A stretch of DNA of 64,000 nt. Source: Cellulomonas fulva (lineage in GTDB: Bacteria; Actinomycetota; Actinomycetes; Actinomycetales; Cellulomonadaceae). The DNA lies in assembly GCF_018531375.1 (NCBI RefSeq), contig NZ_JAHBOH010000002.1, positions 186,001 through 250,000 on the forward strand. The letters run 5' to 3'. Made by a program: the position numbers and the translations under genes. Of the stretch, positions 35,667 to 44,506 are shown in pieces. The notes beneath the pieces are model-generated. The model was not told where the DNA came from, searched no databases, and saw nothing but the letters and a program-made list of their open reading frames with translations. How positions within the stretch are numbered: the stretch's first letter is position 1; each line of letters opens with the position of its first letter.

Positions 35667-36004
35667 CTCTCGGCGGCGTCCTCGGCCGACTTCTTCCACA
35701 GCAGCCGGATCTGGAACGTCGCGGTGGCGTCGCCCTCGACGATCAGCGACGTGAGCTTGCCGGCCTTGACCGCGACGTCGACGCCGAACGTCACCTCGGC
35801 CTCGTCGGGTGCGGCCCGGCGCAGCGCATCGGTCATCGCGCTCGCGACCTGCGAGACCGAGCGGGCCAGGTCGTCGAAGCGCAGCGCGTCCGTGAGCGCG
35901 GAGACGTCCTGCTCGCGGTCGGCGCCCGCGTCGCCCTCCAGGCGCGTGATCGCGATGGCGACCGTGTCGCCCTCGCCCAGCTCCGCGTCGACCACCCGGT
36001 CCAT
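35663..36004 (-). CDS. Trypco1-like protein (trypsin-co-occurring domain)
   Basis: The 113-residue protein has a small beta-helical layout ending EVTFGVDVAVKAGKLTSLIVEGDATATFQIRLLWKK, which matches the trypsin-co-occurring domain 1 pattern (vFGv...a.ag.i.......a.f.v.l.W). These proteins accompany trypsin-like and CHAT proteases in bacterial conflict systems. It is the first gene of the three-gene operon and overlaps the protease gene by four bases. The start ATG 36004 has GGAGG about four to eight bases upstream. It may recruit or hold the protease inactive, by analogy with the family context. Confidence 0.8.
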   Translation of the reverse strand: MDRVVDAELGEGDTVAIAITRLEGDAGADREQDVSALTDALRFDDLARSVSQVASAMTDALRRAAPDEAEVTFGVDVAVKAGKLTSLIVEGDATATFQIRLLWKKSAEDAAER

Positions 36005-36280
36005 GGGACCTCCAACCCGACATTTCGGACTGCACAGCAGGTTAGCCGCGACCGCGCGGGGTGGGGAGGATGAACTGGCCGGTGCGCCGCTCGTCGGGCC
36101 GACGACACCACCGTGTGATCGGTTGCCCGAGGCCTCACTCGCGCGCGTGACGGTCCGCGGCGAGCCCCACGCACGACGAGGGTGATCCTGGCGCCAGGAG
36201 CCGTCGCGCGCCCTCGTCGGTCCGTAGTTTTCCTCCTGCCGGAGGGGGCTCTCGACGAGACCGGCGGACTGGGGTGGACC

Positions 36281-36826
36281 ATGCGTGAGGCGCAGCGTGA
36301 GCGGTCGAGGCCGCGCGCACGCTTCCTGCTCGGCCTGGCGGTCGCGGTGTGGCTGCTGGTCGCGGCCCTTGCGCTGCCCGGCGTCGCGGAGCCGACGCCC
36401 GCCCGCAGCGCCAGCCCGTACGACGTGCCGACCGGCTTCGCGGGGCCGTCGGGGGAGCTCGACGCGGGCGCGCTGATCGGCATCGTCGCCGTCGTCGCGG
36501 TGCTCGCGCTCGGCGTCACGATGATCGTGCGCAACGCGTCCGCCGGCCGCGTGGTACGTGTGCCCCAGGTGGTGCGCGACCTGGAGGGGCGCGACTACCT
36601 GACGCTCGAGCCCGTCGAGGGCCCCCACGGCCGGCGGGACTGGCTCGTGCGGCGGCGGCGCCTGCCGGACACCCGCCTCAACGCCGACGAGCGCGCCTGG
36701 TACTTCGCGATCTTCGGCACCGGCCTGGTCACCTCGACCCTCTGGTCCCAGGTGCGCCCGCCCTCGTCCGCGACCCGCCGCTGGGCGGACTCGGCCGTGC
36801 CCGAGCGCTCGTCCCCCGAGCGGTGA
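36281..36826 (+). CDS. Small two-helix membrane protein of unknown function
   Basis: The 181-residue protein starts at ATG 36281 and has two hydrophobic helices: FLLGLAVAVWLLVAALALPGVA (about residues 15-36) and LIGIVAVVAVLALGVTMIV (about residues 65-84). The C-terminal half is basic and cytoplasmic or external, with no known motif. It lies alone between the Trypco operon (divergent) and ssrA. The family is not recognised. Confidence 0.65.
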   Translation: MREAQRERSRPRARFLLGLAVAVWLLVAALALPGVAEPTPARSASPYDVPTGFAGPSGELDAGALIGIVAVVAVLALGVTMIVRNASAGRVVRVPQVVRDLEGRDYLTLEPVEGPHGRRDWLVRRRRLPDTRLNADERAWYFAIFGTGLVTSTLWSQVRPPSSATRRWADSAVPERSSPER

Positions 36827-36895
36827 CGGAATCAGCGCGACCCGGTCCGTGTTGGGACGGTAGTCTGGTCACTGCTCGGCTCCGCCCCAGCGTCG

Positions 36896-36923
36896 CTGAC
36901 GGTGGACCGGGCGCGTTGATAAC
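36896..36923 (+). promoter_or_regulatory. Candidate ssrA promoter
   Basis: A -35-like CTGACG (36896-36901), a 16-nt spacer and a -10-like GATAAC (36918-36923) lie seven bases before the 5' end of tmRNA at 36931. Position and spacing fit a housekeeping sigma promoter for a processed RNA. Confidence 0.55.
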
Positions 36924-36930
36924 TCAACAC

Positions 36931-37300
36931 GGGGGTGATCGGTTTCGACGGTGGTCGTCGAGCCAGGAGAAGCGGGTCGAGGATGCACGGTTATCTCGAT
37001 AACGCTCCGTGCAAACCCATAGGTGCCGATTCCAAGCGCACCGACTTCGCCCTCGCCGCCTGAGCGAGCTTCGAAGTCCGTCAGCCTAAGCATGCTTCCG
37101 GCTTAGTTCCTGGCGTCATCCAGGGAGCCACTGCTGGTCCTCATCGTCAGTGTGAGGATCGGGACTTCTAGCTGACTGAGCCCGTCCACGTTCCTGTCTG
37201 TGGGAGTCGTGGGGGCCGAGAAAATCCATCACAGACTGCACCCGGAGAAGTCCTGGTTCCCCGTCATCGGACGCGGGTTCGATTCCCGCCACCTCCACCT
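36931..37300 (+). ncRNA. ssrA: Transfer-messenger RNA (tmRNA)
   Basis: The 5' end gggggtgatcggtttcgac and the 3' end gggttcgattcccgccacctcca form the tRNA-like part: the acceptor arms GGGGGUG and CACCUCC pair over seven positions with one G-U, and the T-loop is intact. The CCA tail is not fully encoded. The internal reading frame begins at GCC 37025 and ends at TGA 37061, giving the tag A-DSKRTDFALAA, with the hydrophobic ALAA that ClpXP-type proteases recognise. It rescues stalled ribosomes with SmpB. The 3' end is a common integration site and is followed here by recombinase and transposase genes. Confidence 0.95.
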
Positions 37301-37370
37301 GGGAGGTGTTTGCAGATTGCGCGCGATGTCTTTGCACATTGTGTTTCGCGGCTGCATGCACCGAAACGAC

Positions 37371-37407
37371 GAACGGCCCTGCACCCTCGATGGGTGCAGG
37401 GCCGTTC
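37371..37407. terminator. Very strong hairpin between ssrA and the transposase operon
   Basis: A perfect 16-bp stem (gaacggccctgcaccc / gggtgcagggccgttc) with a 5-nt loop lies 70 bases after the tmRNA 3' end and 7 bases past the stop of the convergent transposase. It can terminate both. Confidence 0.85.
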
Positions 37408-37413
37408 GCGTGC

Positions 37414-39275
37414 TCACGCTGCTCGCCTGTGGACGTCGGCCAGGTTCGTCTCGTCGATCGCGTCCGCCTGTTCCTGGGTGAGGTGTGCGAACCCGTTGTA
37501 GACCGGCTCCGGCTGCAGGAGCGGATGGTCTGCCGGACCCAGGCCCGTGCGCTCATGCCAGGCGCGCAACTCGTGCTCGTTGAAGACCGATGCCTTGATC
37601 GCGAGCACGAGCGTCATCCACGCGATTCCACCGATTCGAGCCTGACCCCGCTGCACACGTTCGCGCCCTGGGTTCTTGATGATGCCGAAGACGCCCTCGA
37701 CCCGCGCTCGACCCTTGTACAACCGACGCCACGCGGTCGACAGGAAGTACTCCGCCTGTGCCAGCTTGCGCTGGTGGCTCGGCTCGTCCAGAGAAGGCGT
37801 GAAATCGATCGTCTTCTGGGTGCAGCAGCCGCGGAGTGCGAAGTCGGCCGGCGGCCGAAGGAGAGGAAGGCCCAGCTCGATGGCTGATGCGGTGCTCGCC
37901 TGCCCACGCGCGGGGCAGCCGACCCGCCCCATCACCGCTGGGCACTGCCACTTGCTGGTCAAGCTCTACCCGAGGCCACTCTCCTTGCGGGTGAACGCGA
38001 ACCTCTGCTGGAACTCGTCGACCTCGTCGGTGACCTTCTCCCACTCCTCCTTGCTGGCGGTCGGCCCGGGCATCGAGGGGAAGGTCTCGATCGTGGCGCT
38101 CGGGCAGTGGAGCCAACCGTGGAACAGGGTCGCGCCCTTCACGTCCATGGTCCCGTGGTGGCTCTTGCCGAGCGGAAGTCCCTGCCTGATGCCGCGCTGC
38201 GCGAGCGGATATGCCCAGCGGGCCGGCTTGAAGTTGGTGTACAGCGTGTCGCCCATCAATGTCCGCACCCGGTGCCGCTCCATGACCCTGTCGACCAGTC
38301 CGAGCGAGGCGGGTGCGGCGTCGCCGGACGCGGGCGTCAGCACGAGGCCGTCGATCAGCACCGGCTCCGCGTCGGGCGAGTCCGGAACGCGGACGATGGT
38401 GTGCTGGTGAACCCGTAGCCGACCTCGCGGCCGCCGTCCTTGGCAGTCTTGTAGCCCCACTCGCCGTCGTCTCCACGATCGCGCCGGTCCATCGCGGGCC
38501 CAGGCGATCCCTCGGGCACGGCGTCGTCGACCGCGTACTCGATCTCGACGTCGGTCGGCGTGCCGCCCTCGTCGACGTCGGGCGCAATGTCCTCCACGAC
38601 GATGTCGAGGTCGAAGTCGACCTTGCCCTTCTTGGCGAGCTCCTCGAGCTGCTTGCGTCTCTTGGTCTTGCCGATGCGCCACGACCAGATGCCAGTCGCG
38701 TCGATCGCGAACGTGGTGCCGAGTCGTCCGATGGTCGTCACGCGCAGCACCCCGTCGACGATGCGTGCCATGACACGTGCGCGGTCGTCGCGCTCGGCGA
38801 CGCTGAGCTTTGCCGCGGACCACTTGCCGTGGTCGAGGTGGTCGCGGATCTTCTGCGACGCTCGATGCAGATCCTGCTGGCTGACCGTCTCGTAGCCGGC
38901 CTCGGCGTCGCGAGCCTTCGACATGGACTTGCGGGAGCGGAGGTCGAGCACGTTCACCGTCTTCGTGCTCCCTTGCGTGCGCTCGGTGAGCGACTTGCTG
39001 GTCAGCGGGCGCAGAACCCCGAGGTCCCACTGGTCCTGGCGTGAGAGGCCGGTGGTCAGCATGGTGTGGATCCCGGCGATGCTCGTCTCGCGTCCGGTCA
39101 GCACGCACAGGCGCATGCCGACGATCAGCAGGAAGACGTTGAGGCGCAGGTTGCCCTTGCGGCCAGGTCCGCGCTTCGGCGCCGGGAGCAGGAGCGCGAG
39201 GATCCCCGACGCGCGGATGACGTGGAGCGTGCGGGCGAGCATGCCTGGCGTGACGACAGCCGACTGGATGCTCAT
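37414..39275 (-). pseudogene. Broken DDE-type transposase (one frameshift, one in-frame stop)
   Basis: The gene starts at ATG 39275 (MSIQSAVVTPGMLARTLHVIRASG), overlapping the preceding recombinase-like gene by four bases. The first frame runs to about 38410, with GTTFAIDATGIWSWRIGKTKRRK as the likely first catalytic Asp region. The homology then continues in another frame (HTIVRVPDSPDAEPVLIDG ... TLYTNFKP) to an amber TAG at 37966-37968, after which the same frame goes on to 37414 (KWQCPAVMGRVGCPARG, GRARVEGVFGIIKNPGR with the likely Glu, RAWHERTGLGP). Together about 620 residues of a large IS-type transposase are covered. The two lesions make it a pseudogene unless recoding is used. The family within the IS4/IS1182-like group is not certain. 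Confidence 0.8.
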
Positions 39276-40291
39276 CGGACATCGCCCCGCACGCTGGTCG
39301 ACGGGTCGAGGTTCTTCGCGGTGAGCCACGGGCCGAGGTGGGGCGTGAGGTCGATGAGGGTGCGGGCGGTGATGATGCCGGCGGCCTGCAGGATGAGGGC
39401 CACGGGCACGGAGTCGGTCATGAGATCGGCGAGCCAGCTTGCCCGCAGTCGGGACGTGGTGAGGTGCGGAAGCCGGTACCCGGCCATGCGGCCGAGGGCC
39501 GGGGCGGCGACGTTCTTCCGCCCCTCCTTCATCCCGAGCACCAGGCGGTCGGGGTCAGCGTCGCGCAACGCGCTGCGCAGCAGTGGCTCGAACCGCGCCC
39601 GGACGACGACGACGCGCGGGCGCGGCTCGCCGAAGTGGACGACCAACCCGTCCGGGCCAAGGTCGGTGATGTCGCGGACCCGGAGGCCGTGCAGGTCGAC
39701 CGAGTCCGCGCCAGCGCCCGCGCAGAGCGAGACCACGAAGGCGCAGTCACGCGTGCGGGCGTCGGTGGGCTGGTTCTGCGCCGCGAGCAGGATCCGGTCG
39801 AGCTCGCCCGGCGTGTAGCACGGCTGGACCGCCGAGTAGCCGATCGGCTTGAGCTTGCTGGGCACGCTCGGACCCGGGTTGACGTTCGCGGCCAGCGCGA
39901 GCAGCCGCGATCGGCGCAGCGCGCGGTTGTCGACGCTGTCGTCGGGCATGCCGGTTGCGATCAGCGACTCGATCGACGCAGTGGTGAGCAGGTCGGCGAC
40001 GGTGAGCGGCCAGCCGAGCCCGGCGCCGTGCTTGGCCAGCGCGGTGAGGTGCACCAGGTGCTTGCGGACGCTCTCCTTGCCGCGGATCTCGCTCCGAGCG
40101 ATGCACTCGAGCAAGAACGGGCGGATCTGCTCCATCAGATGGGGGTCCACCGCTCGGTTGTTGTAGTTGGCGATGAGCTCGGCGATCTCAGCGGGGAGCG
40201 GCTCCGGGGGCATCGCCGCCTTGACGCGGTGCTCCGCCATCTTGCGCTGCATCGCAGCCATCGACGGCCGCTTCTTCTTTCGGTTCGACAT
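39272..40291 (-). CDS. Tyrosine-recombinase-like protein, possibly catalytically dead
   Basis: The 339-residue protein from ATG 40291 has a basic N-terminus (MSNRKKKRPSMAAMQRK), a SAM-like helical core-binding region and a C-terminal part resembling phage integrases: RTRDCAFVVSLCAGAGADSVDLHGLRVRDI (the first Arg region), then TTSRLRASWLADLM in place of HxLRHT and AGIITARTLIDLTPHL in place of the GH..I..T..Y segment. The nucleophilic tyrosine is not visible. It overlaps the transposase start by four bases, so it belongs to the same mobile operon. It may act as a DNA-binding accessory subunit rather than a recombinase. Confidence 0.6.
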   Translation of the reverse strand: MSNRKKKRPSMAAMQRKMAEHRVKAAMPPEPLPAEIAELIANYNNRAVDPHLMEQIRPFLLECIARSEIRGKESVRKHLVHLTALAKHGAGLGWPLTVADLLTTASIESLIATGMPDDSVDNRALRRSRLLALAANVNPGPSVPSKLKPIGYSAVQPCYTPGELDRILLAAQNQPTDARTRDCAFVVSLCAGAGADSVDLHGLRVRDITDLGPDGLVVHFGEPRPRVVVVRARFEPLLRSALRDADPDRLVLGMKEGRKNVAAPALGRMAGYRLPHLTTSRLRASWLADLMTDSVPVALILQAAGIITARTLIDLTPHLGPWLTAKNLDPSTSVRGDVR

Positions 40292-40377
40292 CTCATTCCT
40301 TTGTCGGACGGTGCACCCGGACCATCCGGGTGACGCCGAGGAACGTGCCGACGAGTTGCGCAAGCGCAATCAACCCT

Positions 40378-41157
40378 TCACCGCGTCCGCGCCCACCCCC
40401 GGAGCAGCGCAGCGGCCGCGTCGTCGGGGGTGGACGGCAGCGTGCGGCCGAGGCCGAGACCAAGCTCGACCGCCTCACGGCTGAGCGAGTATCGGTCGAT
40501 CAGGACGGCCACCGGCTCCGGGCGCGTCAAGATCTCAAGAACGACAGCACGACTGATGTCGCGCACTCCCCAGGGAGCACTCCCGTTCGTCTCGGCGTGG
40601 CGCCGGGCGGCCGCCCGGTAGGCGATGTCGGGCCACGAGACGTATGGACGACCGGCGAGTCGCGCCGCTCGCGCCTCGTCGACGACCGTGAGCCACGCGT
40701 GCCCATCGCTACTCGGGCTCTGGCGCGCCGCGCCTTCAAGTCGGTGGAACTCCTCCAAATGCTCGGCTCCTGGCATCGAGTCGATACGGCTGCCAGCCCG
40801 CGTGCGTGGCCGCTGCAGTGGCTGATGGCGGTGAGCCTTGCCGAGCCGGCCGTGCGCCGCGCGGTGGTTTCGGCGCGTTCCGTCCGCGTAGTCGTTCTCG
40901 CCCATCCAGTGGTCGAAGTCGGTGGCCGTCTCGTTGCTCAGAAGCTCGTCGAGGGTGACGGTCTCCGAGTTGGGGAACACCGCGGACGTGACCAGGGCCA
41001 GCAATGAGACATCCTTCTCGACTCTCGTGGCGTCCGGCTCGCCGGCTCGCTCGGCGAGGTCGAACGCGGACGCCGCAACGCCGCTCCATGCGGGCGCGGC
41101 ATTGCGGGGCCGGTAGGTCGCGCGAAGATCACGCATCTGGGCTGCGAAGTCACTCAT
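40378..41157 (-). CDS. Unknown protein, first gene of the recombinase/transposase operon
   Basis: The 259-residue protein starts MSDFAAQMRDLRATYRPRN at ATG 41157. It is mainly helical, with a block VFPNSETVTLDELLSNETATDFDHWM and a C-terminal PWGVRDISRAVVLEILTRPEPVAVLIDRYSLSREAVELGL, but no recognised catalytic motif. The gap to the next gene is 86 bases on the same strand. Such companion proteins occur beside tyrosine-recombinase-like genes in some mobile elements. The function is unknown. Confidence 0.55.
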   Translation of the reverse strand: MSDFAAQMRDLRATYRPRNAAPAWSGVAASAFDLAERAGEPDATRVEKDVSLLALVTSAVFPNSETVTLDELLSNETATDFDHWMGENDYADGTRRNHRAAHGRLGKAHRHQPLQRPRTRAGSRIDSMPGAEHLEEFHRLEGAARQSPSSDGHAWLTVVDEARAARLAGRPYVSWPDIAYRAAARRHAETNGSAPWGVRDISRAVVLEILTRPEPVAVLIDRYSLSREAVELGLGLGRTLPSTPDDAAAALLRGWARTR

Positions 41158-41351
41158 ACCCGCCAACGTCCGGTGGCGCAGTGATCGCGCAACCGTCCCC
41201 GGCACGCGGAGCCGGGCACCGGGCAGACCGACACGCGTTCAGAGACCTGCCGGACGCGAGCTCCATCGACACGGCCTTCGAGTCCCGCTCAGCGCTGCGT
41301 CGTCGCCGCGCGGCCAATGTCAGCCACACGTCGCCGGACACGTTCGGCCGC

Positions 41352-41726
41352 ATGACACCTTCCGCCAGGGCACCGTTCCCCAACTGGGCGCTCAACATCG
41401 AGGCAGGTCGGTTCGACCCGCGGGTCTTGCACCACGAGTTCTGGATCGACGCGCGAGCTTGCGTCCGCTACGTCGACGAGCTGACCACTGAGCAGCTGCA
41501 CGGGATTGTCGGGTTCCTGGCCAGTCGCAGCCTCGAGCTGTACGGCGCTGAGCTCGTCAACGCCCTGATCCGGCTGTACATCGCCCGAGACACCGGCACG
41601 ATGTCCGACGAGGAGTTGGCGCACCACCTTGGCCAACGCACGATTGCCGACCTCGACCACCGTGAGTGGATGGAGACGACCGCGCTCATGCGCTCCATCC
41701 GACGGACGCTTCGGTCGCGCGATTGA
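41352..41726 (+). CDS. Unknown protein divergent from the transposon-like operon
   Basis: The 124-residue frame from ATG 41352 reads MTPSARAPFPNWALNIEAGRFDPRVLHHEFWIDARACVRYVDELTTEQLHGIVGFL and is well structured, with helical stretches and balanced composition, so I consider it a real gene. A longer start about 170 bases upstream is possible. No family is recognised. It is divergent from the gene at 40378-41157 and might be a passenger of the same element. Confidence 0.5.
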   Translation: MTPSARAPFPNWALNIEAGRFDPRVLHHEFWIDARACVRYVDELTTEQLHGIVGFLASRSLELYGAELVNALIRLYIARDTGTMSDEELAHHLGQRTIADLDHREWMETTALMRSIRRTLRSRD

Positions 41727-41927
41727 CGGATGCGCTCCTGTTCCGGGGACGGCGTGAGGCGCCGGTGATCGGTTGACCTTCGAGCTGAGTCGCAGCGGCG
41801 TTGCTATCCACCTCGAAGGCGTGGCCGCGCGTCTGCTGCACGAGTAGGCGACAGCGATTCTCAGGCGGCGATTGCGACCTGAGGGGTGTTGCTGGTCTCG
41901 TGGTCGATGCGTCGGCGGGTGTTGCTG

Positions 41928-42332
41928 CTACGGGCGCTGACCGAGCCCCGGGAGTCCGCCGCTGACTGTACGCACCGAGGTCGCGTCGGAACCGGCCGTC
42001 CTTCCCCGCGCCCAGCGCCGCTCTAACCGCGCCCTACGTGTCTTAGCCGCTGCCGCGAGTTCGGTCTTGACCGCCTTGCTCTGTTGTTCGGTCACGCCGC
42101 CCGCGAGGACGGTCCGCGGCAAGTTCGCGATGGCGCGCAGTTCCAGAGCCGTCACGCGGACTCCGGTTCGGCGGTGGAACTCGGCAGCTCCGCCCCGCTC
42201 CTGCCCCAGAGCAACCCGAATGCCGTAGGCGATGTCGGTCCCGCGAGCAGCCGAGCCCCGTTGCCTCGCGCCAGCCGTGGCCCGCGCTTCCAGCTCGATC
42301 GCTCGAGCTTGCGGGACCTTCGCCTTCGCCAC
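41928..42332 (-). CDS. Small basic protein with conserved C-terminal VSGGLPGLG tail (second copy of the tail)
   Basis: The 134-residue protein starts at GTG 42332 and is rich in Arg and Ala (AIELEARATAGARQRG, KTELAAAAKTRRARLERRWARG), with a possible helix-turn-helix-like centre (AAEFHRRTGVRVTALELRAIANLPRTVL). It ends SVRTVSGGLPGLGQRP, nearly the same tail as the prophage protein at 3521-3919, while the rest is unlike. It lies between the recombinase/transposase operon and the restriction genes. The meaning of the tail is unknown. Confidence 0.6.
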   Translation of the reverse strand: MAKAKVPQARAIELEARATAGARQRGSAARGTDIAYGIRVALGQERGGAAEFHRRTGVRVTALELRAIANLPRTVLAGGVTEQQSKAVKTELAAAAKTRRARLERRWARGRTAGSDATSVRTVSGGLPGLGQRP

Positions 42333-42442
42333 GCCGCGATGCTGTCAGAAGCCGACCGCTCTTGCCAGCATTCGCCCCGCCGCGCGGTGAGTGGCCTGCA
42401 CCCAAGCGAAGCGCTTATGGGCTGGCATCGCCCGGGACGACT

Positions 42443-44506
42443 TCACTCTTTGCGTGCTCCACGTACCCCGTTATCGAAGTCAGGTACGACGCCTTCGATC
42501 GTGGTCGGGCGACCGTCGCGCGGGAAGAGACGCGCCGAGATCGCGCCGGCGGAAGGTGGACCGTCGGGGTAGGCCCGCGACCGATGGCGTCGGATCTGGG
42601 AGATCGTGAGGAACGCGCCGGCCTCCAGCCCTGCGAAGGCCTCAGCGATGTGTGCGGCAATGTCGCCACGACCTCCGGTCCCGGGGCCGGGTGTCGCGAC
42701 TTCTGCGGGCGCCTCCACCTCGGGTGACCACGTTGTCTCGACGAGGCCAGAGGCGGGCCGGGGCCAGAGCTCGACGGCGATCTCCGTGAGCCGCTTGCTG
42801 CGTTCCTCGATGCGCCAGGTCCCCCAGTCGGTCGGAAGCGTGCGGTTCAGAGTGAACGCCGAATGCTCGAGAATCGCAGCGCGTTTCGTCGGCCACGAGC
42901 CGTTCGACAGAGCGCTGTTGAGCGGACCGGTGACGAGAGCGAGGTTGCCGATCGTGTGCAGCAGTGCCTCTCGCGCCTCCGCCTCGCGCTCAGCTGCGCG
43001 CTCCTCGTCGGGGAGCGGCCAGTTGTCGCGCCAGGACTGGGGGAGCAGGTGCTCGATGGAAAGCTTGTGCTTGTGTTCGACGAGCTCAGCTCGCGGGCCG
43101 GTAGCAGCAGCGTCGAGTGCCAGGAGAACCTGCTGGAGCTGTGCGCGCCGCATCATGCGGTACAGCGGGAACGTGGTGAAGGCCTTCGAGAGGTCCGCGT
43201 CGGTGGGCCACACTCCGGAGTCGCCGCGTAAGGAGGTGAGGTAGGTCTCGATGGTCTCAGCCGCGGTCGTCTCTTCCTGACCGAGGGAGCGAAGGAGTTC
43301 GAGGAACGTCCGGTTCAGGTTCTTGGCCGTCATTCGACAGACTGTCCGCCGTACCAGGTACGACTCCAACAGCTTCAGCGCGCGTAGCCGCTCGGCGTCG
43401 GCGGTGTGTGCGTACAGCCAGAGCTGTAGAGGCACGACCGTCTGGGTATCCGCGAGCGCGATCCGCGCGAGCACGGCTTGTTCCCGCTCTGGCAGCGCGG
43501 TCCGTTCGTCGAGCGCACGGTAGATGCGCGCGTAGCGCGCGATCTCCCCCAGAAGACGATCTGCTCGGGCGGCGTCTCCGCGGACATACCGGCGGCTCGT
43601 GTCGAAGAGACTGTGTGACTGAACCTCGGCGTTGAGCAGCAGCACGAGGAAGTGCCCCATGAAGACGTCCAGGCGCTCACGCACCAGTCGGCCGATCCGG
43701 ACGCTCTGCTCCCAGTAGGGATCCTCGAGCTCGCGCCAGTGCTCTGCGTAGAGCTTTTCGACGGGACGCCCAGCGTCCTGGAGGGTGCGGAACAGCAGGT
43801 TCTTGATCAGGTCGGACGCCCGGAGCGGGGTGCCGCGCGCGTTGAGAGTCTCGAAGATGACCTGCGAGTCGTCGTCCTCGGAGAGGTCGATGACGACGAC
43901 CTCGAGCAGGTCACCGAGCACGTCTGCGAGGCGCGTCAGGCGCTCGTCGGAGTCGTCGTCGCCGAGCCCGTTGAGCCACGCGTCGATCGCGTCGCGGAAC
44001 CACAAGTACGCGCGGCCGATCTGCCCCGAGACGTCGGCAGGTTCGGCCTCGAGAAGCCGGCCGTCGAGAACAGCCCGGTACTCGGCACGATCGCGGTTCG
44101 TGGGCCAGAGCTTGTAGAGCTCGACGTCGTCCTCGACTGCGTCTTTGTCGTTCTCCAGCAGACGGCGCAGGCGTCGGGACGTGCGTGATTCGATCCCACG
44201 ACGCGTGAATGCGTCTGCCACCGCTGCGATGAGCAGTTGGAGCGTCGTCATCCGCTGTTGGCCGTCGATGACCTCGCGTTGCTCAATGGCGCCGAGCGCG
44301 CCCGGGCGTAGCTGAAGCACGACAGCGCCGAGGAAGTGCGCCGTGTCGTCGTTGTGACGCGAGCGTTCGTAGGTCGCGAGCACGTCGTCCCACAGCGGCG
44401 ACCACTGGGTCTCGGCCTCCCAGACGTACGCACGCTGGAACAGCGGCACGACGAGCCGGACGTCGCGCGAGAACACGGCTCGCAGCCGTCGCGGATGCGC
44501 CTCCAT
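42443..44506 (-). CDS. DUF262/DUF1524 nuclease (GmrSD-like) coupled to the type ISP enzyme
   Basis: The 687-residue protein has an N-terminal DUF262 (ParB/Srx-like NTP-using) domain: VVPLFQRAYVWEAETQWSPLWDDV and EVIDGQQRMTTLQLLIAAV, with the DGQQR motif. The second half has a DUF1524 HNH nuclease: HKHKLSIEHLLPQSW, then LLHTIGNLALVTGPLNSALSN. This is the fused GmrS-GmrD layout of type IV restriction enzymes, which cut glucosylated or otherwise modified phage DNA. A C-terminal extension of about 90 residues (GAFLTISQIRRHRSRAYPDG) may add specificity. The ATG at 44506 shares its first base region with the stop of the upstream gene (TGATG), so the two proteins are made together. Confidence 0.88.
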   Translation of the reverse strand: MEAHPRRLRAVFSRDVRLVVPLFQRAYVWEAETQWSPLWDDVLATYERSRHNDDTAHFLGAVVLQLRPGALGAIEQREVIDGQQRMTTLQLLIAAVADAFTRRGIESRTSRRLRRLLENDKDAVEDDVELYKLWPTNRDRAEYRAVLDGRLLEAEPADVSGQIGRAYLWFRDAIDAWLNGLGDDDSDERLTRLADVLGDLLEVVVIDLSEDDDSQVIFETLNARGTPLRASDLIKNLLFRTLQDAGRPVEKLYAEHWRELEDPYWEQSVRIGRLVRERLDVFMGHFLVLLLNAEVQSHSLFDTSRRYVRGDAARADRLLGEIARYARIYRALDERTALPEREQAVLARIALADTQTVVPLQLWLYAHTADAERLRALKLLESYLVRRTVCRMTAKNLNRTFLELLRSLGQEETTAAETIETYLTSLRGDSGVWPTDADLSKAFTTFPLYRMMRRAQLQQVLLALDAAATGPRAELVEHKHKLSIEHLLPQSWRDNWPLPDEERAAEREAEAREALLHTIGNLALVTGPLNSALSNGSWPTKRAAILEHSAFTLNRTLPTDWGTWRIEERSKRLTEIAVELWPRPASGLVETTWSPEVEAPAEVATPGPGTGGRGDIAAHIAEAFAGLEAGAFLTISQIRRHRSRAYPDGPPSAGAISARLFPRDGRPTTIEGVVPDFDNGVRGARKE

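Noticed and set aside
41870..41927. Direct repeat gggtgttgctg and a short frame ending HETSNTPQVAIAA on the minus strand
   Set aside because: It may be a remnant of an old recombinase or transposase end, but it is too short to assign and has no start.
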